Shown: positions 18,901-27,348, counted from the first letter of the stretch. The stretch is DNA of 64,000 nt from Bombiscardovia asteroides_K (GCF_048001765.1 NZ_CP181447.1:1984001-2048000), one strand, 5' to 3'. The notes: generated by a model not told the origin, from the sequence alone. Made by a program: numbers and translations.

Positions 18901-19118
18901 TACGCCTCTACGAGGCGGCTGGATCCACCGCCAAGGTCCGTTTGAAACCCTCCTCGACCTTCGCCGGGGCCGTCGTGCGCGAAACGGACACTCTTGAGGG
19001 TGATAACCTGCCCGCTGACGAACATAAAGCCCTCACCTGCCCTAACGGTTCAGCAATCAGTTCAGCCGAACTCGTCTTCTCCCCCTTCCAGCTCGCCACC
19101 CTGCGAGTGACCCGCTGA
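15996..19118 (+). CDS. GH38 alpha-mannosidase
   Basis: 1040 residues from the ATG at 15996, preceded by AAGGAGCGTC. The family's longer bacterial type: an N-terminal beta domain, then GHAHIDSAWLWPVRE (zinc ligands His278 and Asp280), WLPDSFGYTGAFPQI with the catalytic Asp390, THFPPSDTYGAQV, and LLNQFHDILPGSAI. No signal peptide is seen, so it acts in the cytosol on imported oligosaccharides. Near the N-terminus GTTW occurs three times in a row (residues 65-76) where family members usually show one GTTWF. It is followed by the sugar importer and the GH5 gene and probably heads that operon. Confidence 0.95.
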   Translation: MYLNVERELTKCERVIRQRVSPYVDTALSTCQVRSHENPGEPVPPALFLEDARSGRAEFQPFRLGTTWGTTWGTTWFELKGKIPVDMLNPVPDRPIELNIDLGWHPDFVGGHIEGMVFRPDGTVIKAVHPLNTWVPLIGPAGVDSAIAADGSFTLYLEAACNPVILGVPSFARTELGAGPTGRPDQPYTFRKADVCLHDRQLDAYRADLDAVSQLIGIQDKDSLWYWTLAKSLQASMNLYDDQNRAQTVGPARQALAKVLSTPAEKVGLRHTAIGHAHIDSAWLWPVRETRRKVARTVSNVLALMDEDPEFTYAMSSAQQYAWLEEGYPDLFARVKARVAEGRFIPVGGMWVESDGMLPSGESLIRQISYGQRYFRDRFGLSPKGIWLPDSFGYTGAFPQIARRSGYQWFLTQKIAWSDTTRFPHHSFLWQGIDGSQILTHFPPSDTYGAQVSAKELQYSEHNFKDKDLSDQAMILYGYGDGGGGPTRQMLGRVHRFADLQGVPPVTIGTPDEFFESLGRKMPATARAEMPVWKGELYLELHRATLTSQQDMKRECRQEESLLRMAEYLCAMAALDGGSYVYPRQDLDRIWKTLLLNQFHDILPGSAIAWVHRQAREAYKRDLAKLETLIQSACDALTANHPDLPILPQAQLLPFAQTGGSWIPQSPIRQGRAVNLTQTEEGCLLDNGFLRVRLNAAGAVTSCVDTARNLEMVAEGEAMGVYELFIDQPSMWDAWDIERDALLTGKTVTDSRIVQAKVNQNGSAEVTVEAGYGTSSFRTMISLSPGSSSLDFSARIDWREKERFLKVRMPVSIIADQGQFECQYGYVNRPVTKNTPGDEAKFESCTHRFVRIADSRQAVSVVNASTYGADAYPLRNDSNEPSGTMVRLSLLESPIFPDPDTDTGIHDFHWTVSAGNNLADTLDEANRVNAPILNDVPGIEPPVTLDTLEGTVVIDWIKLADDGSGDLILRLYEAAGSTAKVRLKPSSTFAGAVVRETDTLEGDNLPADEHKALTCPNGSAISSAELVFSPFQLATLRVTR
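16188..16223 (+). repeat. Perfect 12-bp tandem triplication inside the GH38 gene
   Basis: GGAACCACCTGG is repeated three times without mismatch, encoding GTTW three times in frame (residues 65-76). Other family members normally have a single GTTWF/GTTWFK at this point, so two copies look like slippage insertions of eight residues. Confidence 0.9.
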
Positions 19119-19166
19119 CCAAGTACCTCACCTCATATACCGATAGTTAGGAAAGGAAACGCAATC

Positions 19167-20444
19167 ATGAATGCGACCAGAATCACGAAACTCATAGCAG
19201 CCTGCGGGGCTCTTGCCATGATGACAGGACTGGCATCCTGCGGATCGTCAGACAAGAGCGCCGACAAGGAAAACAGCACGATCAGCTTCCAGACCAAAAA
19301 CCTTGAAAGCGTCTACAAGGACTACTTCAACGGGCTCATTGCCAAGTTCGAAAAGCAAAACCCCGGCATCAAGGTCAAGTGGATCGATCAACCCGGCGAC
19401 GGATACGCCAACAAACTCTCGACCGATGCCGCTGCTAACCAGCTGCCTGACGTAATGGACATGATGCCCAAGGATGCATACATCCTGGCCAAGTCCGGAG
19501 CCATCGACAATGTCTCCAAAGCCAATCCGGACATCGAAAAGGAGTACACCAAGGGGACTTGGAAGAGTGTGACCTTCAAGGGCTTCGGCGACGACGGAGC
19601 CTATGCATACCCCTGGTACCTGACGCTTGGTCCGACTTTCTACAACAAGAAGATCCTGACCGAATGCGGCATGGACACAGCCAAGCTTCCGGACTCCTGG
19701 GAATCCTACTTCGAGGCCTCCCATCAGATGGCCGCGACCTGCAAGGGCAAGTACCAGTGGTCCGCAGCTCTGCCCACCATCGGCACCTTCGGCGAGTACG
19801 GCGCTGAAATCATGAACAAGGACCAGACCAAGTTCACTTTCAACTCGCCCAAGGGCGTGGAGCTGGTTCAGCACTACGTCGATATGTACAAGGACGGCAT
19901 GATGAGCAAGGAGGCCGTCGCCGCGTCGGGATCGCAAACCACTGACTTGTTCAAGCAAGGATCTGTAGCCACCCGCAGCGGTTTCATGTACGACCTGAAG
20001 GACTTCAAGCAGAATGCGCCCGAAATCTATAAGAATCTTGCCGTGGCTCCAGCCATCACACGCGGGCATCAAAGCCTCAATGCGGAGGTTCTGGCTGTGA
20101 GTTCACAGTCCAAGCACAAGGACGCCGCCCACAAGTTCGCTGCCTTCGTGACCAACAACACCAACCAGGTGGACTTCGCCAAGAGCTCCCAAACCTTCCC
20201 CTCCACAGCCAAGGGCGTGGATGACCCCTACTTCCGGAAGGATGATGGGAGCCTCGAGTCCAAGACCCTGGTCATGCTGGCTGCCAATATCAAGAACGGC
20301 GAGGTCATGGATCCTCCACAGTTCATCCAGTCCGACCTGGATGAACTGGGCGAGCAGCTTCAGCAGGCCGTCATCGGGCAGATTTCTGCCAAGCAGGCCC
20401 TGGACACCGCCGTCAAGGACGCCAACGACAGGCTGGCCCAATGA
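19167..20444 (+). CDS. ABC sugar-binding lipoprotein (CUT1 type)
   Basis: 425 residues. The lipoprotein signal has a basic start, a hydrophobic core and lipobox LASC with Cys25. The mature part, KFEKQNPGIKVKWID followed by LPDVMDMMPKD and YPWYLTLGPTFYNKK, matches cluster-1 extracellular solute-binding proteins. It should capture an oligosaccharide, by context a mannose-containing glycan, and deliver it to the two permeases that follow. GAAAGGAAACGCAATC precedes the ATG. Its stop overlaps the first permease start by 4 bp (ATGA). Confidence 0.92.
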   Translation: MNATRITKLIAACGALAMMTGLASCGSSDKSADKENSTISFQTKNLESVYKDYFNGLIAKFEKQNPGIKVKWIDQPGDGYANKLSTDAAANQLPDVMDMMPKDAYILAKSGAIDNVSKANPDIEKEYTKGTWKSVTFKGFGDDGAYAYPWYLTLGPTFYNKKILTECGMDTAKLPDSWESYFEASHQMAATCKGKYQWSAALPTIGTFGEYGAEIMNKDQTKFTFNSPKGVELVQHYVDMYKDGMMSKEAVAASGSQTTDLFKQGSVATRSGFMYDLKDFKQNAPEIYKNLAVAPAITRGHQSLNAEVLAVSSQSKHKDAAHKFAAFVTNNTNQVDFAKSSQTFPSTAKGVDDPYFRKDDGSLESKTLVMLAANIKNGEVMDPPQFIQSDLDELGEQLQQAVIGQISAKQALDTAVKDANDRLAQ

Positions 20445-21412
20445 GCCTGGCCGCCAACCAGAAAGCGGGGGCCCGTGTGACCCCCGCCCATGATGCTGAT
20501 CAGCATCAGCCAGAGAAGGGCAAGGGCTCCAGGTCCATTTCGACCATGAAGCCTTGGTCCCCCTGGCTCTTCCTGATCATTCCCATCATCTTTACCCTGG
20601 TTTTTACGATTTATCCGTTCCTGAACACGATCCGGCTCTCTTTCACGAATTCGACGCTCCTGCGTACAGGGAAATTCGTGGGACTTAGCCAGTACTCGGC
20701 CGTTCTGGCTGACACCAAGGTTCACACAGCCCTGCTGAACTCAACAATCTACGCCCTATGCATGGCTCCCTGCATGGTAATACTGCCTCTTATCCTGGCT
20801 GTACTGGTCAATAAGAAGACTAAGATCATGAGCTTCTTCAGGACGGCCTTCTACGTGCCCGCAGTAGCCGGATCGGTCATATCAGGACTGATCTGGACCA
20901 ATATGATGAGCGCCAAGGGCCTGGTCAACGCAATCTTCATGGGCCTGAAGTGGATCAAAGAACCCATTCCCTTCCTCCAGGATCGTTGGCTGCTCCTCTT
21001 CAGCGCCATGCTGGTCACCATTTGGGGAGGCCTGGGATACTACATGGTCATCTATCTGGCGGCTCTTGCCAACATCGACGACAGCCTTTACGAAGCTGCC
21101 TCCATCGACGGAGCCGGTCCGGTTCGCCAGTTCATTTCGGTGACCATGCCCGGCTGCAGGATGACCATGGTGCTCATCCTGCTCCTTTCATCCATCGCAG
21201 CCTTCCGAGTCTTCAATGAGGTCTACATGCTTACCGGTGGCACCGGAGGAATGGGCGGGAAGGACGTTACCATGTCCATGCTGATCATGCGCGAGGGCAC
21301 GGGTCTGACCGCCAGAACCGGCTATGCCAGCGCCCTGAGCATCATCATGTTCTTCATCCTGGGCATCATCACCTCAATCGAGTTCTATGTGCAGAGGAAG
21401 GCGGACAACTGA
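20441..21412 (+). CDS. ABC sugar permease, MalF-like
   Basis: 323 residues with a polar N-terminal ~40 residues and about six membrane spans. The EAA loop EAASIDGAGPVRQFISVTMP, starting at residue 218, is the contact site for the ATPase. It is translationally coupled to the binding protein upstream (ATGA) and to the next permease (its TGA shares the A of the next ATG at 21412). No ATP-binding gene is present in the cluster. Such importers in this group usually share a general MsiK/MalK-type ATPase encoded elsewhere. Confidence 0.92.
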   Translation: MSLAANQKAGARVTPAHDADQHQPEKGKGSRSISTMKPWSPWLFLIIPIIFTLVFTIYPFLNTIRLSFTNSTLLRTGKFVGLSQYSAVLADTKVHTALLNSTIYALCMAPCMVILPLILAVLVNKKTKIMSFFRTAFYVPAVAGSVISGLIWTNMMSAKGLVNAIFMGLKWIKEPIPFLQDRWLLLFSAMLVTIWGGLGYYMVIYLAALANIDDSLYEAASIDGAGPVRQFISVTMPGCRMTMVLILLLSSIAAFRVFNEVYMLTGGTGGMGGKDVTMSMLIMREGTGLTARTGYASALSIIMFFILGIITSIEFYVQRKADN

Positions 21413-22245
21413 TGCGCGCGAACAGAATCACCCCGGGGACCGTTATCCGGTACTTGGCATGCACCGTCTTGTTCATCCTTCTGGTGGGTCCCATCATCTG
21501 GCAGGTCTCATTGGCCTTCAAAGGACGCGGAGACAACATCTACGCCATCCCGCCCTATTTCATCCCCAAGGACTTCACCTGGGACAACTTCATCAGGGTC
21601 TTTCATCAGATCCCGATTCTGCATTATGCCCTCAACTCGCTGATCGTCACCATCATCAACGTCGTAGGCAATCTGGTGACGGCCACACTGGCGGGATATG
21701 CCCTGGGCAGGCTCAAGTTCCCCGGCAAGAAGCTGGTGGCCGGATTCATCTTCGGATGCATGCTGATCCCCGGCGAAACCGTTCTGGTCTCGCAGTTCCT
21801 GACCATTCGGGGACTACACCTGAACAACTCCCTGCTGGGAGTCGTCCTGCCCGGACTGTGCGGAGCCATGAACATCCTGCTGATGATGACGGCATTTGCT
21901 TCGATCCCTCACGAACTGGAAGAGGCGGCCGAGGTGGACGGCGCCAATGTCTGGCAGAGGTTCATCCACATCTGCCTGCCCCAGGTCAGAGGCACGGCGA
22001 TGGTAGTCGCCATCTTCTCTTTCGTGGGAGCATGGAACGACTTCATGTGGCCTCTGGTGGTCATCGGAGACGAGTCCAAGTACACCCTGACCATAGGGCT
22101 GAACAAGCTCAAGGGCGCCTTCGTCACCGACCCGCGGTTGATTGCAGCCGGAGCCGTTATTGCCCTAATCCCAATCATCATCTTCTTCGTGGCCTTCCAA
22201 CGCTACTTCTTCGACGGCGTGGAGACCGGCGGAGTCAAGGAGTAA
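21412..22245 (+). CDS. ABC sugar permease, MalG-like
   Basis: 277 residues, about six membrane spans. EAA loop EEAAEVDGANVWQRFIHICL around residue 171. Pairs with the preceding MalF-like subunit to form the membrane channel. Six bases separate its stop from the GH5 gene start, so all belong to one transcript. Confidence 0.92.
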   Translation: MRANRITPGTVIRYLACTVLFILLVGPIIWQVSLAFKGRGDNIYAIPPYFIPKDFTWDNFIRVFHQIPILHYALNSLIVTIINVVGNLVTATLAGYALGRLKFPGKKLVAGFIFGCMLIPGETVLVSQFLTIRGLHLNNSLLGVVLPGLCGAMNILLMMTAFASIPHELEEAAEVDGANVWQRFIHICLPQVRGTAMVVAIFSFVGAWNDFMWPLVVIGDESKYTLTIGLNKLKGAFVTDPRLIAAGAVIALIPIIIFFVAFQRYFFDGVETGGVKE

Positions 22246-22251
22246 GCAGGG

Positions 22252-23511
22252 ATGAGATTCGGCGTCAACTACACACCCTCACACGGATGGTTCCATACCT
22301 GGCTGAACCCTGACTGGCAGGCAATCGGCCGAGACCTGGACCAGATTGCCTCTCTGGGGGCAGACCACATCAGGGTCTTCCCCCTCTGGCCAATCCTTCA
22401 ACCCAACCGAACCTTGATCAATCGTCAAGGGTTGGACGACCTGCATCAAATGGTCGACATGGCCGGGCAACGAGGTCTTGACTCCTTCGTGGACGTAATC
22501 CAGGGGCACCTGTCAAGCTTCGACTTCCTGCCTTCTTGGGTAACCACATGGCATGCCAGGAACATATTCACTGACGAACCGACCGTCCAGGCCGAAGCCG
22601 ACCTGATCTTCCAGGTCTATCGGAGCCTCGAAGACCTGGACGGGTTCCGGGGGCTGACAGTGGGCAACGAGTGCAACCAGTTTCTTGGAACAGCCCACCC
22701 GCTAGGCATGACGGCGACCAGCGAGCAGATTGAAGCCTGGATTGACGCCTTGATCAGCCCTTTGGCTGCCCGCGCTGAGCAGGACCATCGCATTCTGGTC
22801 CATAGCGAAGACGATGCGGTCTGGTACCTGCCCGGCCATGCTTTCAACCCGGTTCAACAGGGGCATATCGGCAGCCTGTCTACGGTCCATGCCTGGGTAT
22901 TCAACGGCGTCGCCAGCAAATACGGGCCCGTCAGCCCGGAGTGTCTGAACCACGGCCGCTACCTGATTGAACTGGCCAAAGCCTACGAGGATCAAGCCCA
23001 TCGGCAAGTTTGGGCCCAGGAGATCGGTGCCCCGCTCAACGTCATGACCGCCGCCCAGGCACCAACCTTCATGCAGGAATCCGTCAGAAGGATGGCGCAG
23101 GCCGAGGATCTGTTCGGCATCACCTGGTGGTGCTCCCACGACGTGAACCGTGGCCTGGCCGACTTCCCGGATCTGGAGTATGACCTGGGGCTGATTGATC
23201 AGGAAGGACAGGTCAAGGAGCTCGGACGACTCTTCGCCAGTCTGGCCGAGGAGATCCACAGCCTCCCGAATGACCGGCAGGACGATGGCGACGCAAATCG
23301 GGATCGCGTCGCCATCGTCCTTCCCTCGGACCCAGAGGGAATGTCGCAAATCCGAAGTGCTTGTGCACCTGGCGGGCGTATTTTCGAAGCCTGGATGAAT
23401 GACGCAGACTCGGGCGAATCCCCCCTCTTCACTAACCAGGATCGCGCGAACGATACTGCATACCTGGCAGAACGCAGGATTGCCAGGCTGGTCCCGGCCG
23501 AATCGCTCTAG
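22252..23511 (+). CDS. GH5-clan glycosidase, probable GH5_18-type beta-mannosidase
   Basis: 419 residues of TIM-barrel type without signal peptide. FGVNYTPSHGWFHTWLNP opens the chain. The acid/base lies in LTVGNECNQF (Glu140), the barrel His in VHAWVFNG (His213), and the nucleophile in VWAQEIGAPL (Glu257). The family is compatible with GH5, and the context (GH38, GH125, importer) points to subfamily 18, whose known bifidobacterial members release mannose from the Man-beta-1,4-GlcNAc core of N-glycans. The subfamily call comes from context and recall and was not computed. AAGGAGTAAGCAGGG precedes the ATG. Confidence 0.75.
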   Translation: MRFGVNYTPSHGWFHTWLNPDWQAIGRDLDQIASLGADHIRVFPLWPILQPNRTLINRQGLDDLHQMVDMAGQRGLDSFVDVIQGHLSSFDFLPSWVTTWHARNIFTDEPTVQAEADLIFQVYRSLEDLDGFRGLTVGNECNQFLGTAHPLGMTATSEQIEAWIDALISPLAARAEQDHRILVHSEDDAVWYLPGHAFNPVQQGHIGSLSTVHAWVFNGVASKYGPVSPECLNHGRYLIELAKAYEDQAHRQVWAQEIGAPLNVMTAAQAPTFMQESVRRMAQAEDLFGITWWCSHDVNRGLADFPDLEYDLGLIDQEGQVKELGRLFASLAEEIHSLPNDRQDDGDANRDRVAIVLPSDPEGMSQIRSACAPGGRIFEAWMNDADSGESPLFTNQDRANDTAYLAERRIARLVPAESL

Positions 23512-23529
23512 CAGCGGTCTGAGCCGAAG

Positions 23530-24825
23530 CTACTGCTCGACCCGGATACCGAAATAGTCCATGGCAAGTTCGCAGAACATCATATTGGCCCAGCTGAACC
23601 AAGGACGGGTGTACTTGCTCGGATCGTTGACGTCGAATCCCTCATGCATCAGATGAGTGCCGGCATCAGTTTGAACCAGGATGTCTAATATTCTGCCCTG
23701 TTCATCACGGTCCTTGGTTGTCAGTCCCTCCATGGCCAGCGCTATAGGCCAGACGTAGTCGGCTGGAGTGTGAGAGGATCCGATTCCCCTGGCCCAGGAT
23801 CCTTCGTAGTAGTATGGATTCTCCTGGCTGAGCAGGGTACGGCGCGTCTCCAGATAAATCGGATCGTCATAGGTACAGAACCCTATATAAGGAGCCGAAA
23901 TCAGGTTGGGAACATTGGCGTCGTCCATGACACTGACCCCGCCCAGTCCATCCACCTCATAGGCATAAATGGCTTTCCCGGCCGTATTCCGGGTGATCCC
24001 ATGCTGTTCAATACCCAGGCGGATGGCCCGTCCGAGCCTGTCTGCACGGTCTGCCAACCCTGCATCATCCAAGGGGCCAGTAAAGATTCGTTTCAGGAGT
24101 TCCATGGCCACTGAGGCGAACATATTGGATGGAACAAGATAGTTGTAGGTGCAGGCATCATCGCTGGGGCGGAAACCTGACCAGGTCATCCCTGTCGGAG
24201 CCACCGGATGGCCACGACCCTCTTCGGACGAAGTATCCTGGGCAAGATCGGTCTTCCTGATGAAGAAATAAGGCGAGCGGGCATGATCCTGTTCCAGCTC
24301 GAAGACATCCAGAATTCGGCGGACCCCCTTGATGAAGTTGGCGTCAAATTGGTCCGTCCGTCCCGTATTGCGATAGAGCAGCCAGGCCAACTGAACCGGA
24401 TAGCAGAGGGAATCCACCTCATACTTGCGCTCCCAAAGCCAGGGGCTGGCAAAGTCCGACCGGTCATCGGGATCCCAGGCAGCCCCTGAGGGGGTCTCAT
24501 TGAAGGCGTTGGCATACGGATCTATGCAGATGTAGGCGAATTGCCTTCTGACCAGGCCCGATATCATGGCAGCCATATCGTCATCGTCGCGCGCGATGAC
24601 CAGATAGGGACGTACCTGCGCCGTGGAATCTCGCAGCCACATGGCCGGTATGTCTCCAGTGAGCAGGAAAGTAGTGCCGTCATCCTCCCTCCTGACCGTG
24701 GTTGAAAGCGTGTTGGCGAAAGCCTCCTGGAAAACCCTGGCCCAAGCCGGATGCCGGTCCCCGCATAAATCGGTCATCCGCTCGATGAATGACGACACTG
24801 AAACGGGAATCTTCTGATCGGTCAT
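23530..24825 (-). CDS. GH125 exo-alpha-1,6-mannosidase
   Basis: 431 residues from the ATG at 24825, with AAGGG seven bases upstream. TGDIPAMWLRDSTAQVRPY (residues 57-74) is the hallmark of GH125, which removes alpha-1,6-linked mannose by inversion without a metal. YEGSWARGIGSSHTPADYVWP and FSWANMMFCELA near the end also fit. No signal peptide, so cytosolic. It faces the GH5 gene tail to tail with 18 bp between stops, and lies downstream of the SRP RNA gene, so it has a transcript separate from the importer operon. Confidence 0.92.
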   Translation of the reverse strand: MTDQKIPVSVSSFIERMTDLCGDRHPAWARVFQEAFANTLSTTVRREDDGTTFLLTGDIPAMWLRDSTAQVRPYLVIARDDDDMAAMISGLVRRQFAYICIDPYANAFNETPSGAAWDPDDRSDFASPWLWERKYEVDSLCYPVQLAWLLYRNTGRTDQFDANFIKGVRRILDVFELEQDHARSPYFFIRKTDLAQDTSSEEGRGHPVAPTGMTWSGFRPSDDACTYNYLVPSNMFASVAMELLKRIFTGPLDDAGLADRADRLGRAIRLGIEQHGITRNTAGKAIYAYEVDGLGGVSVMDDANVPNLISAPYIGFCTYDDPIYLETRRTLLSQENPYYYEGSWARGIGSSHTPADYVWPIALAMEGLTTKDRDEQGRILDILVQTDAGTHLMHEGFDVNDPSKYTRPWFSWANMMFCELAMDYFGIRVEQ

Positions 24826-24911
24826 AGTCGCGCCCTTGCCTCTTGCGTGGCAGTGGATGCCGCCGATGCCAACCACGCATCAGGACAACCCCTAGCCAAA
24901 AGCCAAACATG

Positions 24912-25000
24912 GAAAACTCCCACGCACCCGCCAGAGGCCACTTACCCTTGCTGCATTCCTGCCCTGGGGGGATTGGGTGACATAACGCCACGTGAGAGCA
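24912..25000 (-). ncRNA. ffs: Small (4.5S-type) signal recognition particle RNA
   Basis: On the minus strand the apical hairpin reads CCAGGGCAGGAATGCAGCA, with stem GCA/TGC, loop GGAA and the flanking CAGG/AGCA asymmetric loop that binds Ffh. The terminal stem CTCTCACG (24991-24998) pairs fully with CGTGGGAG (24917-24924), followed by GTTTTCC, so the last stem and U-run can end transcription. This matches the helix-8-only bacterial SRP RNA. Ends are approximate. It sits between glf and the GH125 gene. Confidence 0.85.
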
Positions 25001-25007
25001 AGTCACC

Positions 25008-25035
25008 ATGATAGCAGATGGGCTCCACTTGTCCA
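25008..25035 (-). promoter_or_regulatory. Promoter of the SRP RNA gene
   Basis: On the minus strand TGGACA (25030-25035) and TATCAT (25008-25013) are 16 bp apart, and transcription would begin at about 25001, which matches the predicted RNA 5' end. Confidence 0.6.
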
Positions 25036-25237
25036 CTGGAAAGCACCGACCCATCCATGTCAGGTGCGCATTCGGTCGATATTGCCGCCCGCGGCTCCCC
25101 TGACCAGACCTGTCCGCTAACATGTAGGCAACAGGATCGCCGTACTCCAGCGGTCGATCACGGATCATGCCGGACGATGGCAATAGATAGTGAATAGTCC
25201 GGCATCACAGCGACAAGGGATGGATGGCTGAAGACGA

Positions 25238-26416
25238 ATGGCTGATATGGATGCTGATTTGGTGATTGTGGGCGCTGGCCTATTCGGTCTGACCGTGGCC
25301 CAGCAGGCGGTCGAGCACAGCGGGGCCCGGGTACGGATCATCGACGTGCGCGACCACATCGGCGGCAATGCTTACTCCTACATGGACGAGGAGACTGGGG
25401 CCGAAATCCACAAGTATGGGGCCCACCTCTTCCACACCTCCAACCGCAAGGTCTGGGAATACGTCAATCGCTTCACCGAATTCACCGACTACACCCACCG
25501 CGTCTACACCACCCACAAGGGCGAGGTCTACCCCCTGCCCATCAACCTGGGCACCATCAACCAGTTCTTCCACGCCCACTACACCCCCCAGCAGGCCCGG
25601 GAACTGATCCGGGAGCAAGCCGGCGAGCTGGCCGGGACCGACCCGGGCAACCTGAACGACCAAGGCATCTCTCTGATCGGTCGCCCCCTGTACGAGGCCT
25701 TCATCAAGAGCTACACGGCCAAGCAGTGGCAGACCGACCCCTCCCAGCTGCCCGCCTCAATCATCAAGCGGCTGCCTGTGCGATTCAACTACGACAACCA
25801 CTACTTCAAAGACACGTGGGAGGGCCTGCCCAAGGACGGCTACACCGCCTGGTTCGAGCGGATGATCGACGATCCCCGCATCCAGGTGAGCCTGAAGACC
25901 GATTTCTTCGACAACTCCCAGCCCTGGAATCGGGATGCTTTGGTGGGACAGGTTCCCGTGGTCTACACCGGCCCGGTTGACCGCTACTTCGACTACCGTC
26001 TGGGCGAGCTCAAGTGGCGGACCGTGGACTTCAAGGAGCGCCGCTACGACGAGGACGACCACTTCGGCTGCCCGGTCATGAATTTCTCGGATCCTGACGT
26101 GCCCTACACCCGCGCCATCGAGTTCAAGAACTTCAACCCCGAACGTTATGACCGGCAGAACCATGAGCGCACCGTGGTCTGGGAGGAATACAGCCGCTTC
26201 GCCGGCAAGGGCGATGAGCCCTACTACCCCATCAACACCAGCGACGACCGGGCCCTCTACACCCAGTACAAGCAACTGGCAGCCCAGCAGCCAAAGGTGA
26301 TCTTCGGCGGCCGCCTGGGCACCTACGCTTACTACGACATGCACCAGGTCATCAACTCAGCTCTGGATGCCTGGGACAAGCGGATCGCTCCCCTGGTAGG
26401 CCCCACCAAGGACTGA
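25238..26416 (+). CDS. glf: UDP-galactopyranose mutase
   Basis: 392 residues. FAD-binding N-terminus DLVIVGAGLFGLTVAQQA, then HIGGNAYSYMD, YGAHLFHTSN, FIKSYTAKQW and PYYPINTSDDRALY, and the C-terminal FGGRLGTYAYYDMHQVI. It converts UDP-galactopyranose to UDP-galactofuranose for surface glycans. Length is normal. The codon use is strikingly GC-rich in third positions compared with the first genes of the window, suggesting good expression rather than transfer. No other glycan-assembly gene is adjacent. Confidence 0.95.
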   Translation: MADMDADLVIVGAGLFGLTVAQQAVEHSGARVRIIDVRDHIGGNAYSYMDEETGAEIHKYGAHLFHTSNRKVWEYVNRFTEFTDYTHRVYTTHKGEVYPLPINLGTINQFFHAHYTPQQARELIREQAGELAGTDPGNLNDQGISLIGRPLYEAFIKSYTAKQWQTDPSQLPASIIKRLPVRFNYDNHYFKDTWEGLPKDGYTAWFERMIDDPRIQVSLKTDFFDNSQPWNRDALVGQVPVVYTGPVDRYFDYRLGELKWRTVDFKERRYDEDDHFGCPVMNFSDPDVPYTRAIEFKNFNPERYDRQNHERTVVWEEYSRFAGKGDEPYYPINTSDDRALYTQYKQLAAQQPKVIFGGRLGTYAYYDMHQVINSALDAWDKRIAPLVGPTKD

Positions 26417-26442
26417 AACCGAACCCGATTCCTGTCGACCCT

Positions 26443-27153
26443 CTAGCGGCAATCATCCCACTGGGGTGACGGGAAGAGGATGGGTTCCGCCTTTGCCCAA
26501 AGGGCGATCATGTCGTCGTCGGGATTGGTCAGTGCCTGGATCTGCACTCCATCCATGGTGCAATAAACGGTTCTAATCAACCGATGGAAGGCCGACCGAT
26601 CCCGATAGGGCTCAGGCAGCTTCCAATGGATCCCATCCATAAAGTCAATCATCCGGGCATGGCGATTACGGTAGTACTCGTGTGCGGGATGAGCCGGATC
26701 GTGAGCCTCAACAGCCAAATGCATGAAGAGCATGACCAGGACCATACGTTCGGCGTTCTCCTTGACCAGACGACGCAGATAACCCGGCAGCGAATAGAGG
26801 GGATGCCCCTCCTGGTCTCGACCAATGGCCAGCTCATCGCGCTCGCCGGGCTTGGACCCAAAGGTGAAGGAACCCTGGTCGTAGTAGACCTGGATGACCA
26901 GGGAGAGCAGCTCCTCGCGCGTGCGGACGTAATGACGCAATCCCGGCAAGGTCAGACCGACGGCATCCGCAATGGCCTGCATGGAGACACCGTAGGTGCC
27001 GTAGTAGGCGATCATCTGGGCGGCGACCTGGGCTATCTGTCTGCGGCGTTCATCAGGGGCCATCCGCTGACGGGTGCCGATCGGGCGGCCCGGAAGGCGT
27101 CCGACCTGGTCTCCGCCCGCCCTACTGGTGGTCTTCCTATTCGCATCACTCAT
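26443..27153 (-). CDS. TetR-family regulator of the MFS/GH51 unit
   Basis: About 236 residues (start at 27153; a start four codons earlier is possible). A basic N-terminal extension precedes the TetR DNA-binding domain: RRRQIAQVAAQMIAYYGTYG, then VSMQAIADAVGLTLPGLRHY as helix-turn-helix. The rest is helical with no recognisable ligand motif. It is divergent from the MFS-GH51 pair, and the palindrome at 27217-27233 in between is its likely operator. The ligand may be an arabinose-containing sugar. Confidence 0.85.
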   Translation of the reverse strand: MSDANRKTTSRAGGDQVGRLPGRPIGTRQRMAPDERRRQIAQVAAQMIAYYGTYGVSMQAIADAVGLTLPGLRHYVRTREELLSLVIQVYYDQGSFTFGSKPGERDELAIGRDQEGHPLYSLPGYLRRLVKENAERMVLVMLFMHLAVEAHDPAHPAHEYYRNRHARMIDFMDGIHWKLPEPYRDRSAFHRLIRTVYCTMDGVQIQALTNPDDDMIALWAKAEPILFPSPQWDDCR

Positions 27154-27216
27154 CAGAATCATCATACCGTTGGCCGACAGACCGTCCTAGGCCGTACATA
27201 GCCTCTTTCCCTAAAC

Positions 27217-27233
27217 GTTCCCATGATGGGAAC
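27217..27233. promoter_or_regulatory. Perfect palindromic operator between TetR and MFS genes
   Basis: GTTCCCAT-G-ATGGGAAC, a 17-bp palindrome with a single central base, lies 64 bp before the TetR start and 116 bp before the MFS start. Size and symmetry fit a TetR-family site controlling both divergent promoters. An AT-rich stretch around 27260-27290 may hold the MFS promoter. Confidence 0.65.
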
Positions 27234-27348
27234 CGCCCACAAGGACCTGCCCTCTTGCTTATTTCATATATTTAAGATATAAAACGATACAGGAAGCACG
27301 GCGCTTCCCCACTGTGCACAGACGCACCGAAAGAGAGGGAGTCGGATA

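Noticed and set aside
21387..22313. 308-codon open frame overlapping the second sugar permease.
   Set aside because: The permease in the other frame has membrane spans and the EAA loop; this frame is Arg/His-rich without domain.
24877..25183. Possible small protein gene between glf and GH125.
   Set aside because: The region folds as an SRP RNA with its own promoter; the open frame across it is accidental.
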